A DNA stretch of 64,000 nt from Blastocatellia bacterium AA13 (lineage in GTDB: Bacteria > Acidobacteriota > Blastocatellia > UBA7656), in the NCBI GenBank assembly GCA_003222245.1, contig QHVH01000033.1, positions 1-64,000 of the forward strand. The letters run 5' to 3'. The position numbers and the translations under genes were made by a program. This document shows positions 48,011 to 57,502 of this stretch, piece by piece; within the stretch, counting starts at the first letter, position 1; each line of letters opens with the position of its first letter. The notes under the pieces were generated by a model, which was not told the DNA's origin, searched no databases, and worked only from the letters and a program-made list of their open reading frames with translations.

Positions 48011-49729
48011 TCAATTAATCTTGCCGGGCCCCCAAACGGCGCGTCCGGATTTTGCGCCCGTATGCTCACCGTCTTTCAATACCTGAACTCCGTTCACGAA
48101 TACGTGCCGCATTCCCGTTGAATACTGATGAGGCTTCTCGAAGGTAGCGTGATCGGCAATCGCCTTGGGATCGAATACAACCACATCGGCAAACATGCCG
48201 GGTTTCAGAAAGCCTCGATGATCGAGTCCGAGATTAGCAGCCGGCAAACCGCTGAGCCGCCGGATCGCTTCCCGCAGCGAGATCACTTTTTCTTCACGGA
48301 CGTACTTGCCAAGAAGCCGGGCGAAGTTCCCGTAGGCGCGCGGGTGAGTGGACGATTTCAGAAACACGCCCTCCGGCGCCATCGATGCCGCATCCGAGCC
48401 GAACGAAACCCACGGTCTACGAATCTGCTTTTTAATATTTTCCTCATTGATCAGGAAGTAGACCGTCTCAACTCGCGAACGATCTTCCAGAATCAGATCC
48501 ATCATCGTCTCTACCGGGTCCTTGCCGCGAATCGTGGCTGCTTCAGACAGCGTCTTGCCGATCAGAGGCTTCAACGTTTCCGATCTGAAGCCCACGAGGA
48601 GAATTCCATCCGGAGAGCCCGCATTGAGGTATAGATTCTCCCATCCTTTTGTTTCGGTTCGGACGGCGGTCGCTATCTTAGCGCGAGTCGCGGGATCCTG
48701 AAGCCGTTTCAACAGCGCGTCGAAGCCTCCATCCAGCACCCACGGAGGCATGCATGCGGTCAGACCGGTAGCTCCCGCGGTATACGTGTACATATCCGCC
48801 GTTATTTTCAATCCGTTCTTTCGCGCCGCTTCGACAAGGGCAAAGGCCTGATCGATCTTGTTCCAGTTATCGCGGCCAGCCGCTTTCAGGTGATATATCT
48901 CCGCGGGGATTTGCGCTTCACGGCTGATGCGAATCAGCTCCTTCACACCGTCGAGCAGCTCGTTGCCTTCATTTCTCATGTGAGCCGTGTATTTGCCTTT
49001 GTACATCGCGGCGACTTTACACATCGCTATCAACTCTTCGGTTGAAGCGTAGAAGGCTGGAGCATAGATCAGCGCGGTTGTGATGCCGAGAGCGCCGGCT
49101 TCCATCTCGCGACGAACGAGCTCGCACATTCGGGCGATCTGCTCGGGCGTCGCCCGCTTGTCTTCGAGCCCTACAACGTACTCGCGAATCGTGCCGGCGC
49201 CGATGAACGATGCGACGTTCTGCGAGATGCCGCGCTTCTCTAGAAATCTCAGGTAATCCGAAAGAGTCGTCCAGGGAATCTCGAATCTGACGTCTCCTTG
49301 CGCTGCTTGCCGCCTGCGCTTCATTTCATCGCTGAGCGGACCCATCGAAGATTCGCCGAAGATCTGAGTGGTTACGCCTTCTCGAAGCTCTCCCTGCGAG
49401 CGGCCGTCGACCAGTAGAGACGATTCCGAGTGCGACAGCATGTTGATGAATCCGGGCGCAACCGCAAGCCCGGCGGCGTCGATGATAGTAGTCGCCGCGG
49501 CGGATTTCAGGTTTCCTATAACAGCGATTCTGTCGCCTCGAATGCCAACATCGGCGTGAATCGGAGCTCGGCCGGTTCCATCGTAGATCACGCCGCTTCT
49601 GATGATCACGTCGAACGCGCCTTGTGTTGTCTGGCCCCGCACCGTCGATAGAGGCACAAGAAGAGCCGTGATTATCAGACAAATTGATATTATTCGAGGA
49701 ATCGCATTCAATGAGTTCGCAGTCGGCAA
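48011..49729 (-). CDS. D-aminoacylase-like amidohydrolase, secreted
   Basis: The 572-residue amidohydrolase starts with a signal (PRIISICLIITALLVPLSTVRG). It shows the N-acyl-D-amino-acid deacylase pattern: GVIYDGTGRAPIHADVGIRGDRIAVIG, APGFIN, GVTTQIFGE, GTIREYVVG, IYHLKAAGRDNW and the C-terminal GLDHRGFLKPGMFADVVVFDP. The first metal motif reads INMLSHSESS instead of the common HxH, as in one subgroup of the family. TTG 49729 sits six bases after AAGGAGA and is preferred to GTG 49744, which overlaps that site. It is co-directional with the DUF1080 gene upstream. Confidence 0.82.
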   Translation of the reverse strand: MPTANSLNAIPRIISICLIITALLVPLSTVRGQTTQGAFDVIIRSGVIYDGTGRAPIHADVGIRGDRIAVIGNLKSAAATTIIDAAGLAVAPGFINMLSHSESSLLVDGRSQGELREGVTTQIFGESSMGPLSDEMKRRRQAAQGDVRFEIPWTTLSDYLRFLEKRGISQNVASFIGAGTIREYVVGLEDKRATPEQIARMCELVRREMEAGALGITTALIYAPAFYASTEELIAMCKVAAMYKGKYTAHMRNEGNELLDGVKELIRISREAQIPAEIYHLKAAGRDNWNKIDQAFALVEAARKNGLKITADMYTYTAGATGLTACMPPWVLDGGFDALLKRLQDPATRAKIATAVRTETKGWENLYLNAGSPDGILLVGFRSETLKPLIGKTLSEAATIRGKDPVETMMDLILEDRSRVETVYFLINEENIKKQIRRPWVSFGSDAASMAPEGVFLKSSTHPRAYGNFARLLGKYVREEKVISLREAIRRLSGLPAANLGLDHRGFLKPGMFADVVVFDPKAIADHATFEKPHQYSTGMRHVFVNGVQVLKDGEHTGAKSGRAVWGPGKIN

Positions 49730-49795
49730 GTTTGTCTCCTTCACTCGAAATACTTCGGGCGCACTCGAGTTATCTTTGCATCCTTGTGTCGAGAA

Positions 49796-50584
49796 TCAAT
49801 CTTCGGGCGCCTGCCGAATCCAGATGTTTCGATATCTAACCGGATCGTGATGATCCTGAAGCGAGAGCGGGAGCCTGTCCGCGTGAGCTGCATACGGCGG
49901 ACGCCGGCGATGTGCGGTAGGGCCGGTCAACTCGACGTTGTCCAACGCGAGCACGCCATTGTGAAGCAGCGTGATTCGCGCCGCTTTTATGACTTTTCCA
50001 TTCTTGTCGAAGCGCGGCCGGTGAAAGATTACGTCGTAGCTCTGCCACTGGCCGGGAGGCCGCGACGCATTCACCAGGGGCGGGTACTGGCCGTAGACCG
50101 CGCCAGCCTGCCCATCCGGATATGTTTTGTTCTGATAGGAATCGAGCACTTGAATCTCATAGATTCCCATCAGGAATACGCCGCTGTTACCTCGTTCCTG
50201 ACCTTCGCCTGCCGCCGGAGAAGGCGCGGCCCATTCAACGTGCAACTGGCAGTCGCCGAATCCCTGTTTGGTACTGATGGTTCCGGAACCGTTCACGATT
50301 TCGATGTAGCCGTGCTCGAGCTTCCAGCCCGCGGCCCCGCCTTTATCGTTGCGCCATTGCGATAGGTCTCTGCCATCGAACAGTACGACAGCGTCGGACG
50401 GAGGCCGGCCGGATGCTTCTTGAGTGCTTGCGGAACCCGGTTCGACGATGGCGGGTTGGGGCCGCTTTTCATCGTGAATTGTCCATTGCTGGGGTTTATC
50501 AACGGATTGGCCTTCGAAAGTGTTGAACGACATTAAGACGAGTCCTCCGGTTAAAAGAAGCCGAGTCAAGATTCGTGCCGACAT
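49796..50584 (-). CDS. Secreted DUF1080 (3-keto-disaccharide hydrolase-like) protein
   Basis: The 262-residue protein has a signal peptide and the DUF1080 concanavalin-like pattern: VVLFDGRDLSQW, GYIEIVNGSGTISTKQGFGDCQLHVEW, GNSGVFLMGIYEIQVLDSY, and the ending YRNIWIR. Family members hydrolyse 3-keto-glycosides or bind glycans in the periplasm. AGGAGGCGCA lies just upstream of the ATG, and a GC-rich inverted repeat is 27 bp further up. Confidence 0.85.
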   Translation of the reverse strand: MSARILTRLLLTGGLVLMSFNTFEGQSVDKPQQWTIHDEKRPQPAIVEPGSASTQEASGRPPSDAVVLFDGRDLSQWRNDKGGAAGWKLEHGYIEIVNGSGTISTKQGFGDCQLHVEWAAPSPAAGEGQERGNSGVFLMGIYEIQVLDSYQNKTYPDGQAGAVYGQYPPLVNASRPPGQWQSYDVIFHRPRFDKNGKVIKAARITLLHNGVLALDNVELTGPTAHRRRPPYAAHADRLPLSLQDHHDPVRYRNIWIRQAPED

Positions 50585-50980
50585 TGCGCCTCCTGGCTTA
50601 AGGTCACTGTGGGGGCCGGCCTCTGTGCCGGGCCCCCTTTAGTTACGCATCATTCAAGAGAATGCGGTTTTATTCAAGAGAAAGAGCATTGCCGGTGTGA
50701 CCGAGGGCGACGCGCTTGTCCTGGCTATTTAATAGTCAGCCTTTCAGGCCTTACCCTGAGCGCGAACATGCGATCAAGAGCAAAGCGCGATATGTCGCCG
50801 CGTCTCAGAGCGCCAAAGGCCGGATATAAGAGACCGGCGACTCACGTTATTAGTCGGCACAGCGGTTGACTCGATCACGCGAATCGAATATATCAACGCT
50901 GCGGCGACGGTTCACAAGTCGAGCCGCGAACGTGAACCGCGAACACCGTTTCCGTAACGCCTTCATAGGAGAATGCACTG
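50585..50980. other. Divergent promoter region with GC-rich hairpin
   Basis: The region separates the DUF1080 gene from the CocE-type hydrolase. GGGGGCCGGC (50611-50620) and GCCGGGCCCCC (50627-50637) form a strong stem with one bulge, followed on the plus strand by TTTAGTT. This could be a terminator remnant or a 5' leader hairpin. No gene is supported in the remainder. Confidence 0.5.
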
Positions 50981-52870
50981 ATGAAGAGGTCTCTGCTGGC
51001 AGCTCTCTCGACAGCGATATTCCTGGCCGCGATTTGGACCGCCTTTCCAATGCGCGCGGCGAGCCAGGATCAATTCAACATTCGCGATCACTATCTCAAG
51101 CACGAGTATCAGCTCCAGATGCGAGACGGCGTTCGACTCTTCACAGCGGTCTACACGCCGAAGGATGCATCGCAGAAGTATCCAATCATGCTCTGCCGGA
51201 CGCCGTATGGCGTCGCGCCATATGGAGACGAAAACTATCCGGCGTCGCTAGGACCTTCGCCGCTCTTCGCCAGCGAGGGCTTTATTTTTGTCTATCAAGA
51301 TGTCCGCGGAAAAATGATGTCCGAAGGCGACTTCAAATGGATGACCCCATATAAACCGAACAAAAGCGCCGGCGATGTCGATGAGACCACCGATACGTAC
51401 GACACGATCGATCAGCTCATCAAGCTGATCCCGAACAACAACGGCAGAGTCGGGATGTGGGGCATTTCATTCCCGGGGTTCTATACCGCTCAGGGAATCA
51501 TCGCGGCGCATCCAGCCTTGAAAGCCGCTTCACCGCAGGCCCCGATGGGTGACAACTGGCTGGGAGACGACCTGCACCACAACGGAGCTTTCTTCTTGCC
51601 GCACGGGTTCAATTTTATCGCGGGATTCGGACGACCGCGCACTGGTCCCACCAGAATGGGGGGCTTCGGCTTCAACCATGGAACGCAGGATGGCTACAAC
51701 TTCTTTCTCGAAATGGGGCCGCTTGCAAACGCAAATAAGAAATTCCTGAACGGCGATATCAGACTTTGGAATGAATGGATGGAGCACGGCGATTACGATG
51801 CCTACTGGAAGGCGCGGAACGTGCCGCGGCATCTTACTCGCGTGACGCCTGCCGTGATGACGGTCGGAGGTTGGTTCGACGCCGAAGATCTCTATGGAGC
51901 TTTGCACGTTTACAAGGCCGTTGAGAAAAACAACCCGAACATCTTCAACGTTCTTGTGATGGGTCCGTGGTGTCACGGATGCTGGTCGCGAGGCGACGGC
52001 GAATCGCTTGGAAGCGCGCAATTCGGCGCCAAGACGAGTATTTTTTATCGCGAGAACATCGAGCTTCCATTTTTTAATTATTTCCTCAAAGACAAAGGAA
52101 AGGCCGATCTTCCGGAAGCCTACGTCTTCGCGACCGGAATTAATCAATGGCATAAATACGATCATTGGCCGCCAAAAGGAGCCGCCGAATTGAGCTTGTA
52201 TTTACAAGCCAACGGAAAGATTTCGTTTGAACGATCCTCCGATGCATCGGACAAAGCCTACGACGAATATGTCAGCGATCCTTCTAAACCCGTGCCGTAC
52301 ATAAACAACATCGCAATCGGAATGACTCGCGAGTACATGACGGACGACCAGCGCTTCGCAGCAACGCGGCCGGACGTGCTGGTCTATCGAAGCGACGTTC
52401 TTACGGACGACATCACGTTTGCCGGACCCTTGAAAGCCGATCTATTCGTGTCGACCACCGGAACCGACTCGGATTTTATCGTGAAGCTGATTGACGTCTT
52501 TCCCAACAACACTCCCGATCCGAGGCCGAACCCGACTGGTTTTCGAGCCGGAGGATATCAGATGCTCGTGCGTGGAGAGCCGATGCGAGCCAAATATCGA
52601 AAAGCCTTCGATAAGCCTGAGCCGATGGTTCCGGGCCAGGCAACGGAGGTCCCTTTTGAGTTGCCCGACATCAACCACACTTTTCAAAAGGGGCATCGGA
52701 TAATGATTCAGGTGCAGAGCACGTGGTTTCCGCTGGTGGATAGAAATCCTCAGAAGTTCGTCAACATCTACGCGGCTACGGAAGCGGATTTTCAGAAGGC
52801 TGCCCAGCGCCTTTATCACTCATCCCGCTTCCCCTCACGTCTATCCGGCAGCGTGATCAAGGGCGAGTAG
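50981..52870 (+). CDS. CocE/NonD family X-Pro dipeptidyl-peptidase-like hydrolase
   Basis: The 629-residue protein has a signal peptide, an alpha/beta-hydrolase domain (LQMRDGVRLFTAVYTPKD, DVRGKMMSEGDF), and the nucleophile elbow GMWGISFPGFYTAQG with Ser inside GISFPG. MVGGWFDAEDLYGA-like and GPWCHG segments supply the acid/His region. A C-terminal jelly-roll domain contains LKADLFVSTTGTDSDFIVKLIDVFPN. Relatives cleave acyl or amide bonds of peptides and beta-lactam side chains; the substrate is open. GGAG lies 8 bases before the ATG. Confidence 0.88.
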   Translation: MKRSLLAALSTAIFLAAIWTAFPMRAASQDQFNIRDHYLKHEYQLQMRDGVRLFTAVYTPKDASQKYPIMLCRTPYGVAPYGDENYPASLGPSPLFASEGFIFVYQDVRGKMMSEGDFKWMTPYKPNKSAGDVDETTDTYDTIDQLIKLIPNNNGRVGMWGISFPGFYTAQGIIAAHPALKAASPQAPMGDNWLGDDLHHNGAFFLPHGFNFIAGFGRPRTGPTRMGGFGFNHGTQDGYNFFLEMGPLANANKKFLNGDIRLWNEWMEHGDYDAYWKARNVPRHLTRVTPAVMTVGGWFDAEDLYGALHVYKAVEKNNPNIFNVLVMGPWCHGCWSRGDGESLGSAQFGAKTSIFYRENIELPFFNYFLKDKGKADLPEAYVFATGINQWHKYDHWPPKGAAELSLYLQANGKISFERSSDASDKAYDEYVSDPSKPVPYINNIAIGMTREYMTDDQRFAATRPDVLVYRSDVLTDDITFAGPLKADLFVSTTGTDSDFIVKLIDVFPNNTPDPRPNPTGFRAGGYQMLVRGEPMRAKYRKAFDKPEPMVPGQATEVPFELPDINHTFQKGHRIMIQVQSTWFPLVDRNPQKFVNIYAATEADFQKAAQRLYHSSRFPSRLSGSVIKGE

Positions 52871-53005
52871 GGTTCTCGCAAGGGCTCGATTGAACAGACA
52901 TTGAACGGCTCGCACTTTCCAGGGGCGTAGATTCGCGGGCTCCAGAGCTATTACATCGCCCGCCGTTGGCGCTCCCGCTCGCCGGTAACCTGTCCCCTGT
53001 AACGT

Positions 53006-53713
53006 GTGCCGACCATGGTGTGTAAGGGTCGAATGACCGAAGATATGCTGGTCATAGTCGATACATTCGGCCGCAAGCTTCGGAGCGAAGAGCGCAATCC
53101 ATCATCGGAGCTTCCGATGCATCTCGCGATTTATCGGCTCAGGCCCGATGTCAGAGCGGTCGTGCATGCGCATCCTCCATTCGGAACAGGATTCGCGGTC
53201 GCGAACGTCCCTCTCGATAAGCCTCTGCTTTCGGAAGTGATTCTGACACTGGGCTGCATTCCGCTTACCGCATACGGCACGCCTTCTACGAATGAAATGG
53301 TGGACTCGCTTGCGCCCTACATTCCGCATCACGATGCTCTGTTGCTCGCCAATCACGGAGCGGTGTCTTACGGACCCGATCTCGAGCTGGCATACGGGCG
53401 AATGGAAACGCTCGAGCACTTCGCGAAGATAACACTCATAGCAAGACTCGTGGGAAAGCCCGCGGAATTGTCGCCGGAGGCAATCGCAAAGCTGCTGGAT
53501 GTGAGAGAGCGAGCGGGCTATATGTCGCCCGAGGCGCGAGGGTGTCAGGCGTGCGGTTATCTGAACGGACATTCCTCGTCGTGCGCGGCCGGGTCTGCTA
53601 CGAGGTCGCAGGGTCGTTCAAACGGCGGGGATACGATTACGCTCACTCGACAGGAGCTGAACGCATTGATAACCGAGGCGGCCCGTCTGGTCGCCGACCA
53701 GATGAAGCACTAA
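53006..53713 (+). CDS. Class II aldolase with putative BMC encapsulation peptide, N-terminally short
   Basis: The 235-residue frame matches class II (fuculose-phosphate-type) aldolases from the middle of the usual N-terminal domain: CKGRMTEDMLVIVD, SSELP (Glu35), VHAHPPFG (His54, His56) and LLLANHG (His117), which supply the zinc site and catalytic acid. The family's first ~40-60 residues with the GN-S phosphate-binding loop are missing, and a stop lies two codons before GTG 53006, so an indel or truncation is likely. The C-terminus has a Gly/Ser-rich linker and an amphipathic helix (TLTRQELNALITEAARLVAD) typical of peptides that target cargo into microcompartments. Shell genes follow directly. 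Confidence 0.75.
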   Translation: MPTMVCKGRMTEDMLVIVDTFGRKLRSEERNPSSELPMHLAIYRLRPDVRAVVHAHPPFGTGFAVANVPLDKPLLSEVILTLGCIPLTAYGTPSTNEMVDSLAPYIPHHDALLLANHGAVSYGPDLELAYGRMETLEHFAKITLIARLVGKPAELSPEAIAKLLDVRERAGYMSPEARGCQACGYLNGHSSSCAAGSATRSQGRSNGGDTITLTRQELNALITEAARLVADQMKH

Positions 53714-53771
53714 CATACTGTCAGGACCGCACGGCTCGCATCATTAGTCGGCGGCCGTTAAAGGAGAAAAG

Positions 53772-54059
53772 ATGGAAGCTCTCGGAATGATCGAGACCAA
53801 GGGTCTTATAGCAATGATCGAAGCCTCGGACGCCATGGTAAAGGCTGCGAATGTCACGCTGATCGGCTATGAGAAAATCGGAGCCGGTTTCGTTACCGCG
53901 ATCGTTCGGGGCGACGTAGCAGCCGTCAAAGCGGCCACGGATGCCGGCGCGGCGGCCGCTCGGCGCGTCGGTGAACTGGTCAGCGTTCACGTCATCCCAC
54001 GGCCTCATTCGTCTGTTGATGAGAGCCTGCCCGTTACATACGAATCCCGCGAAAAATAA
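53772..54059 (+). CDS. Bacterial microcompartment hexameric shell protein (BMC-H)
   Basis: The 95-residue protein is a standard single BMC domain: [20 protein letters not shown], then [37 protein letters not shown] and [14 protein letters not shown] hexamers tile the facets of protein organelles that enclose aldehyde-producing pathways. AAAGGAGAAAAG precedes the ATG. It lies between the aldolase and the pentameric vertex gene, giving a minimal shell pair; no BMC-T, aldehyde dehydrogenase or kinase gene is visible nearby. Confidence 0.95.
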   Translation: MEALGMIETKGLIAMIEASDAMVKAANVTLIGYEKIGAGFVTAIVRGDVAAVKAATDAGAAAARRVGELVSVHVIPRPHSSVDESLPVTYESREK

Positions 54060-54108
54060 CACAGGCCTCGCGTTTCGGGAGTCTTTGGCGGCGGTAATCC
54101 GGAGCAGA

Positions 54109-54387
54109 ATGATACTAGCCAGAATAGTCGGCACGGTGGTTGCAACCCGAAAGGACGAGCGCCTGCACGGACGAAAGCTGTTGGTGGCTCGTCCGGTTTC
54201 CGTGGACGGCCAGTATGAAAAAGGACACGTGATTGCGGTCGACACAGTCGGCGCCGGAGAAACTGAAACGGTGCTGATCGTCCAGGGCAGCTCCGCGAGG
54301 ATGGCTTTCGGATGCAAGGACTGTCCGATCGACGCGGCTGTCGTCGGTATAGTGGACACCGTCGAAGTGAACCGGAACAAGAGCTGA
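54109..54387 (+). CDS. Microcompartment pentameric vertex protein (EutN/CcmL, BMC-P)
   Basis: The 92-residue protein has the EutN/CcmL pattern: MILARIVGTVVATRKDERLHGRKLLVARPV, then VAVDTVGAGETETVLIVQGSSAR and a closing AAVVGIVDTVEV. Pentamers of this family cap the vertices of microcompartments. ATG 54109 has GGAG six bases upstream and is preferred to a longer frame from 53941 that overlaps the BMC-H gene. It follows BMC-H by 49 bp in the same operon. Confidence 0.93.
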   Translation: MILARIVGTVVATRKDERLHGRKLLVARPVSVDGQYEKGHVIAVDTVGAGETETVLIVQGSSARMAFGCKDCPIDAAVVGIVDTVEVNRNKS

Positions 54388-54441
54388 TGATTCCGGACTT
54401 CAACGTGCGCGACTCGCAGTTGAATTCTTGTAGTTGAATTA

Positions 54442-56187
54442 ATGAATACTATCCGGATCGCACTCGCTCAGATCAACGCCACAGTCGGCGATCTGAGCGG
54501 CAACACTGATCTAATAATTGACTATATTGGCCGCGCGCGCGATATGGCCGCCGATATAGTAGCGGTTCCCGAGCTGGCGATTACCGGCTACCCTCCTGAA
54601 GACCTTCTACTCAAACCGCACTTCACGCGACAGAATCGTCTTGCGCTCGACCGCGTAATCGAAGCCTCGCGCGGCCTCGTTGTAATCACGGGCTTTGTTG
54701 ATACGGACGGCTCGGATATCTACAATGCGGCGGCGGTTATTTCGGACCGTAGGCTCATCGATATTTATCGCAAGGTATTTCTTCCCAACTACGGCGTATT
54801 CGATGAAGCCCGCTATTTTCAATCGGGCGTCAGAGCGCCTGTCTACCAGTTGAAGGATGCTCGGATAGGCGTGAATATCTGCGAAGACATCTGGAATCCC
54901 GGTGGTCCCGCGCGCGCCCAGGCTTTGATCGGCGATGCTCACCTGATCGTCAACATTTCATCCTCTCCTTATTATGCGGCGAAGAGTCACGTGCGGGAGC
55001 GAATGCTGTGCACCCGCGCGGAAGACAACGCCGTAGCGCTCGCGTATTGCAATCTTGTTGGAGGGCAGGATGAGCTCGTGTTCGACGGCAACAGTCTGGT
55101 CATCGATGAGGACGGCCTTGTGATCGCTCGCGGAAAGACCTTTGAGGAAGACCTGCTGACGGCCGATATAAACATCGAGCGCGTGTTTTCAGAGCGACTG
55201 CACGACCCTCGCCGCCGGAGCGAACGGCATAGTGCGTCGAACGAGCAGGTTGAGATCATTCCCATTCCGACCGTCGAATCGAACTCCAGGCAGCGTCCGG
55301 CGATTCCCGCGCGCGCGTCAGCCGAGAGAGGCGCCGAACGGACAATGGATGAAATATACGCCGCGTTGGTAGTGGGCGCCCGCGATTACACCAGGAAGAA
55401 TGGATTCGATAAGGTCTATCTCGGCCTGTCGGGGGGGATTGATTCGGCGCTCACGGCGGTCATTGCAGCCGATGCGATCGGGCCTGAAAACGTCAAGGCT
55501 GTCTTCATGCCTACGAAATTCTCATCGACCGAGAGCGCCAGAGATGCAAAGGCGCTCGCCGATAATCTAGGCATCTCGCTTGTCACAATCCCGATCGAAG
55601 AGACGTTCAAGGATTATCTCAAGATGCTGGCTCCTTCGTTTGATGGGGCGGCCGAAGATGTAACCGAGGAAAATCTTCAGGCCAGGGTGCGCGCGAATAT
55701 TTTGATGGCGCTCTCGAATAAGTTTCACGGGCTGGTTCTGTCTACAGGCAACAAGAGTGAATTGAGCGTTGGATACTCGACGCTCTATGGCGACATGGTC
55801 GGAGGATTCAATGTTCTTAAAGACGTCTTTAAAACCACGGTTTATTTGCTCGCGGAATATGTAAACCGGAGAGGGAACTCGCCGGTTATTCCAGAGTACA
55901 TAATCACGCGGCCTCCGTCGGCCGAATTGCGCGAGAACCAGCGCGATGAAGACACTCTGCCGCCTTATGCGGTCCTTGATGCGATATTGAAGTCTTATGT
56001 AGAACGGGATCTCAGCGCCGAATCGATAATCGCGGCCGGCTTCGACCCTGAAACCGTGAAATGGGTGTTTCGCAGGGTGGATGCCGCCGAGTACAAGCGA
56101 CGCCAGTCACCTCCAGGCATCAAAATCACGCCTCGCGCATTCGGACGCGACCGGCGCATGCCTATTACGAACAAGTTCCACAACTAA
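54442..56187 (+). CDS. nadE: Glutamine-dependent NAD+ synthetase
   Basis: The 581-residue enzyme makes NAD+ from deamido-NAD+, ATP and glutamine. The N-terminal nitrilase-type amidase has its Glu-Lys-Cys triad in VAVPELAITGYPPEDLL, RKVFLPNYGVFDE and GVNICEDIWNPGG. The C-terminal synthetase has the ATP loop LGLSGGIDSALTA and the downstream TGNKSELSVGYSTLYGDMVGGF. Length and domains are normal. It starts 54 bp after the microcompartment vertex gene, possibly as part of the same transcript. Confidence 0.96.
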   Translation: MNTIRIALAQINATVGDLSGNTDLIIDYIGRARDMAADIVAVPELAITGYPPEDLLLKPHFTRQNRLALDRVIEASRGLVVITGFVDTDGSDIYNAAAVISDRRLIDIYRKVFLPNYGVFDEARYFQSGVRAPVYQLKDARIGVNICEDIWNPGGPARAQALIGDAHLIVNISSSPYYAAKSHVRERMLCTRAEDNAVALAYCNLVGGQDELVFDGNSLVIDEDGLVIARGKTFEEDLLTADINIERVFSERLHDPRRRSERHSASNEQVEIIPIPTVESNSRQRPAIPARASAERGAERTMDEIYAALVVGARDYTRKNGFDKVYLGLSGGIDSALTAVIAADAIGPENVKAVFMPTKFSSTESARDAKALADNLGISLVTIPIEETFKDYLKMLAPSFDGAAEDVTEENLQARVRANILMALSNKFHGLVLSTGNKSELSVGYSTLYGDMVGGFNVLKDVFKTTVYLLAEYVNRRGNSPVIPEYIITRPPSAELRENQRDEDTLPPYAVLDAILKSYVERDLSAESIIAAGFDPETVKWVFRRVDAAEYKRRQSPPGIKITPRAFGRDRRMPITNKFHN

Positions 56188-56349
56188 CGCTGCGGTCAGG
56201 CTGCCTCGTTCTGTTGGGCAGACGCCAGGCATAGTATCGATCCCGGCGTACGTATCGCCGATATCTTGCGCTACCCATCGAAGCAGCTCGGCCTTCTCAG
56301 CCCGCGTCATGGTTGCCAGCAATCGGTCGATCTCAAGGGGGTTCTTCAT
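56107..56349 (-). pseudogene. Truncated DUF433-type antitoxin-like gene
   Basis: ATG 56349 starts EIDRLLATMTRAEKAELLRWVAQDIGDTYAGIDTMPGVC, the N-terminal half often found in front of a DUF433 domain. The DUF433 part that should follow the GVC motif is missing. Instead the frame runs antisense into the 3' end of nadE and stops at 56107. I read this as a remnant truncated at the nadE side. Confidence 0.5.
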
Positions 56350-56961
56350 ACGACCATAATCGTGCCATAAGCTATGGCAGCGGGCAATGTACACATCTCT
56401 CGACGAAAACTGTTGGTCTTATCGCGATTCGCAACGACTTCGAGGTTCAGGCAGGTTTATCCGGCTGTAGCTATGATCTCGTAGATCAGACTCTCTCGAT
56501 CGCCGCCGTCGTCCCTGGCTCATCTGTCTATTCACAACGCTGGTAAGTGCTAGTGGCCTTTGTATCAATACAGGACATGGTCCTTTGGTGAGCGGCGCTA
56601 TGGCCCGCTGGAACGGTAGTAAAATGACTTGCCGAATATTATCATTCCCAACGCCTCACCCGTACTATGTCGGTCTTTGCACAACTCTAACGATCCCCAT
56701 TGTGCGAGGAGCGTAGGTAATTAATGCCAGTTAAACTGGCAAGATACAGGGGTTATTATTTACCAAGAACAGAAACGTACCAATTTACAATTGGCATTAA
56801 AATTGCTAATTGGACACGCGTAATGATTGTTGACGGAGAATCTGTGTTCTCGCTAGTTTCGTGGGACTGCCCAGCTCGCAAAGTCAGACAGTCCCACGGC
56901 TGCAAACCGTCCTTGATCACCCAAAAATGTTTGGGGCTTATACACTAGGAGGTTTACGGGA
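56350..56961. other. AT-richer region with inverted repeats
   Basis: No confident gene. A frame from 56724 (74 codons, PVKLARYRGYYLPRTETY) is possible but unsupported. There are two perfect inverted repeats: TGCCAGTT-A-AACTGGCA at 56725-56741, and GTGGGACTG/CAGTCCCAC at 56861-56869 and 56889-56897. A smaller CCAATT/AATTGG pair lies near 56780. Base composition differs from the surrounding genes, suggesting acquired DNA upstream of the membrane-protein gene. Confidence 0.5.
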
Positions 56962-57348
56962 ATGATTAATAGCAATGATTATACCAAACTTCCCGCGATC
57001 AGTAAGTATCATCAGCGGAATGAGTTGGCTGTTGATGAATCCGCGCCTGTCGCAGACGAGATAGTAAATACTGTGCAGCGATGGGAAGATTATCGCCAGG
57101 GTCACGAAAGATTCGACCATGAAATGTGGCAAGATCGCGTGCAATTCTTGATCAAGGCGGCCACGCAAGTATTAGCGATCTTGATGATATTAACCGCCTT
57201 CACCCTATGCTGTTATGTTTTAGTACATACTTCGGCATATTCTGGGACTGCGGTCACGTCAGCGGCAGGTACAATCGCTACCCAAGTAATAGGCATTGTT
57301 GGCTTGCTCTTGAAAACGGTCTTTCGTCATAAGCCTCCAAAGGTATAA
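56962..57348 (+). CDS. Small membrane protein of unknown function
   Basis: The 128-residue protein has a soluble, charged N-terminal part (about 1-70) and two transmembrane helices (about 76-98, LATQVLAILMILTAFTLCC-like, and 104-122, IATQVIGIVGLLLKTVF), ending in basic HKPPK. AGGAGG precedes the ATG at 10 bases, which supports a real gene. I do not recognise a family. It lies alone in an AT-richer patch between nadE and the VapBC remnant. Confidence 0.6.
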   Translation: MINSNDYTKLPAISKYHQRNELAVDESAPVADEIVNTVQRWEDYRQGHERFDHEMWQDRVQFLIKAATQVLAILMILTAFTLCCYVLVHTSAYSGTAVTSAAGTIATQVIGIVGLLLKTVFRHKPPKV

Positions 57349-57502
57349 AGCCTACGCGCTCTTATCGATGTTCGTGCTATGTGAGACTTGGAGATTTGGA
57401 CGATCCGAAAGTCGCTTTTGGCCTTGCGGTATCCCCACACCTTATAAGTATTAGACCCGGAGAAAAACAAATCTGTCCTTCGAAAGTAGTCAACAGTCTT
57501 GG

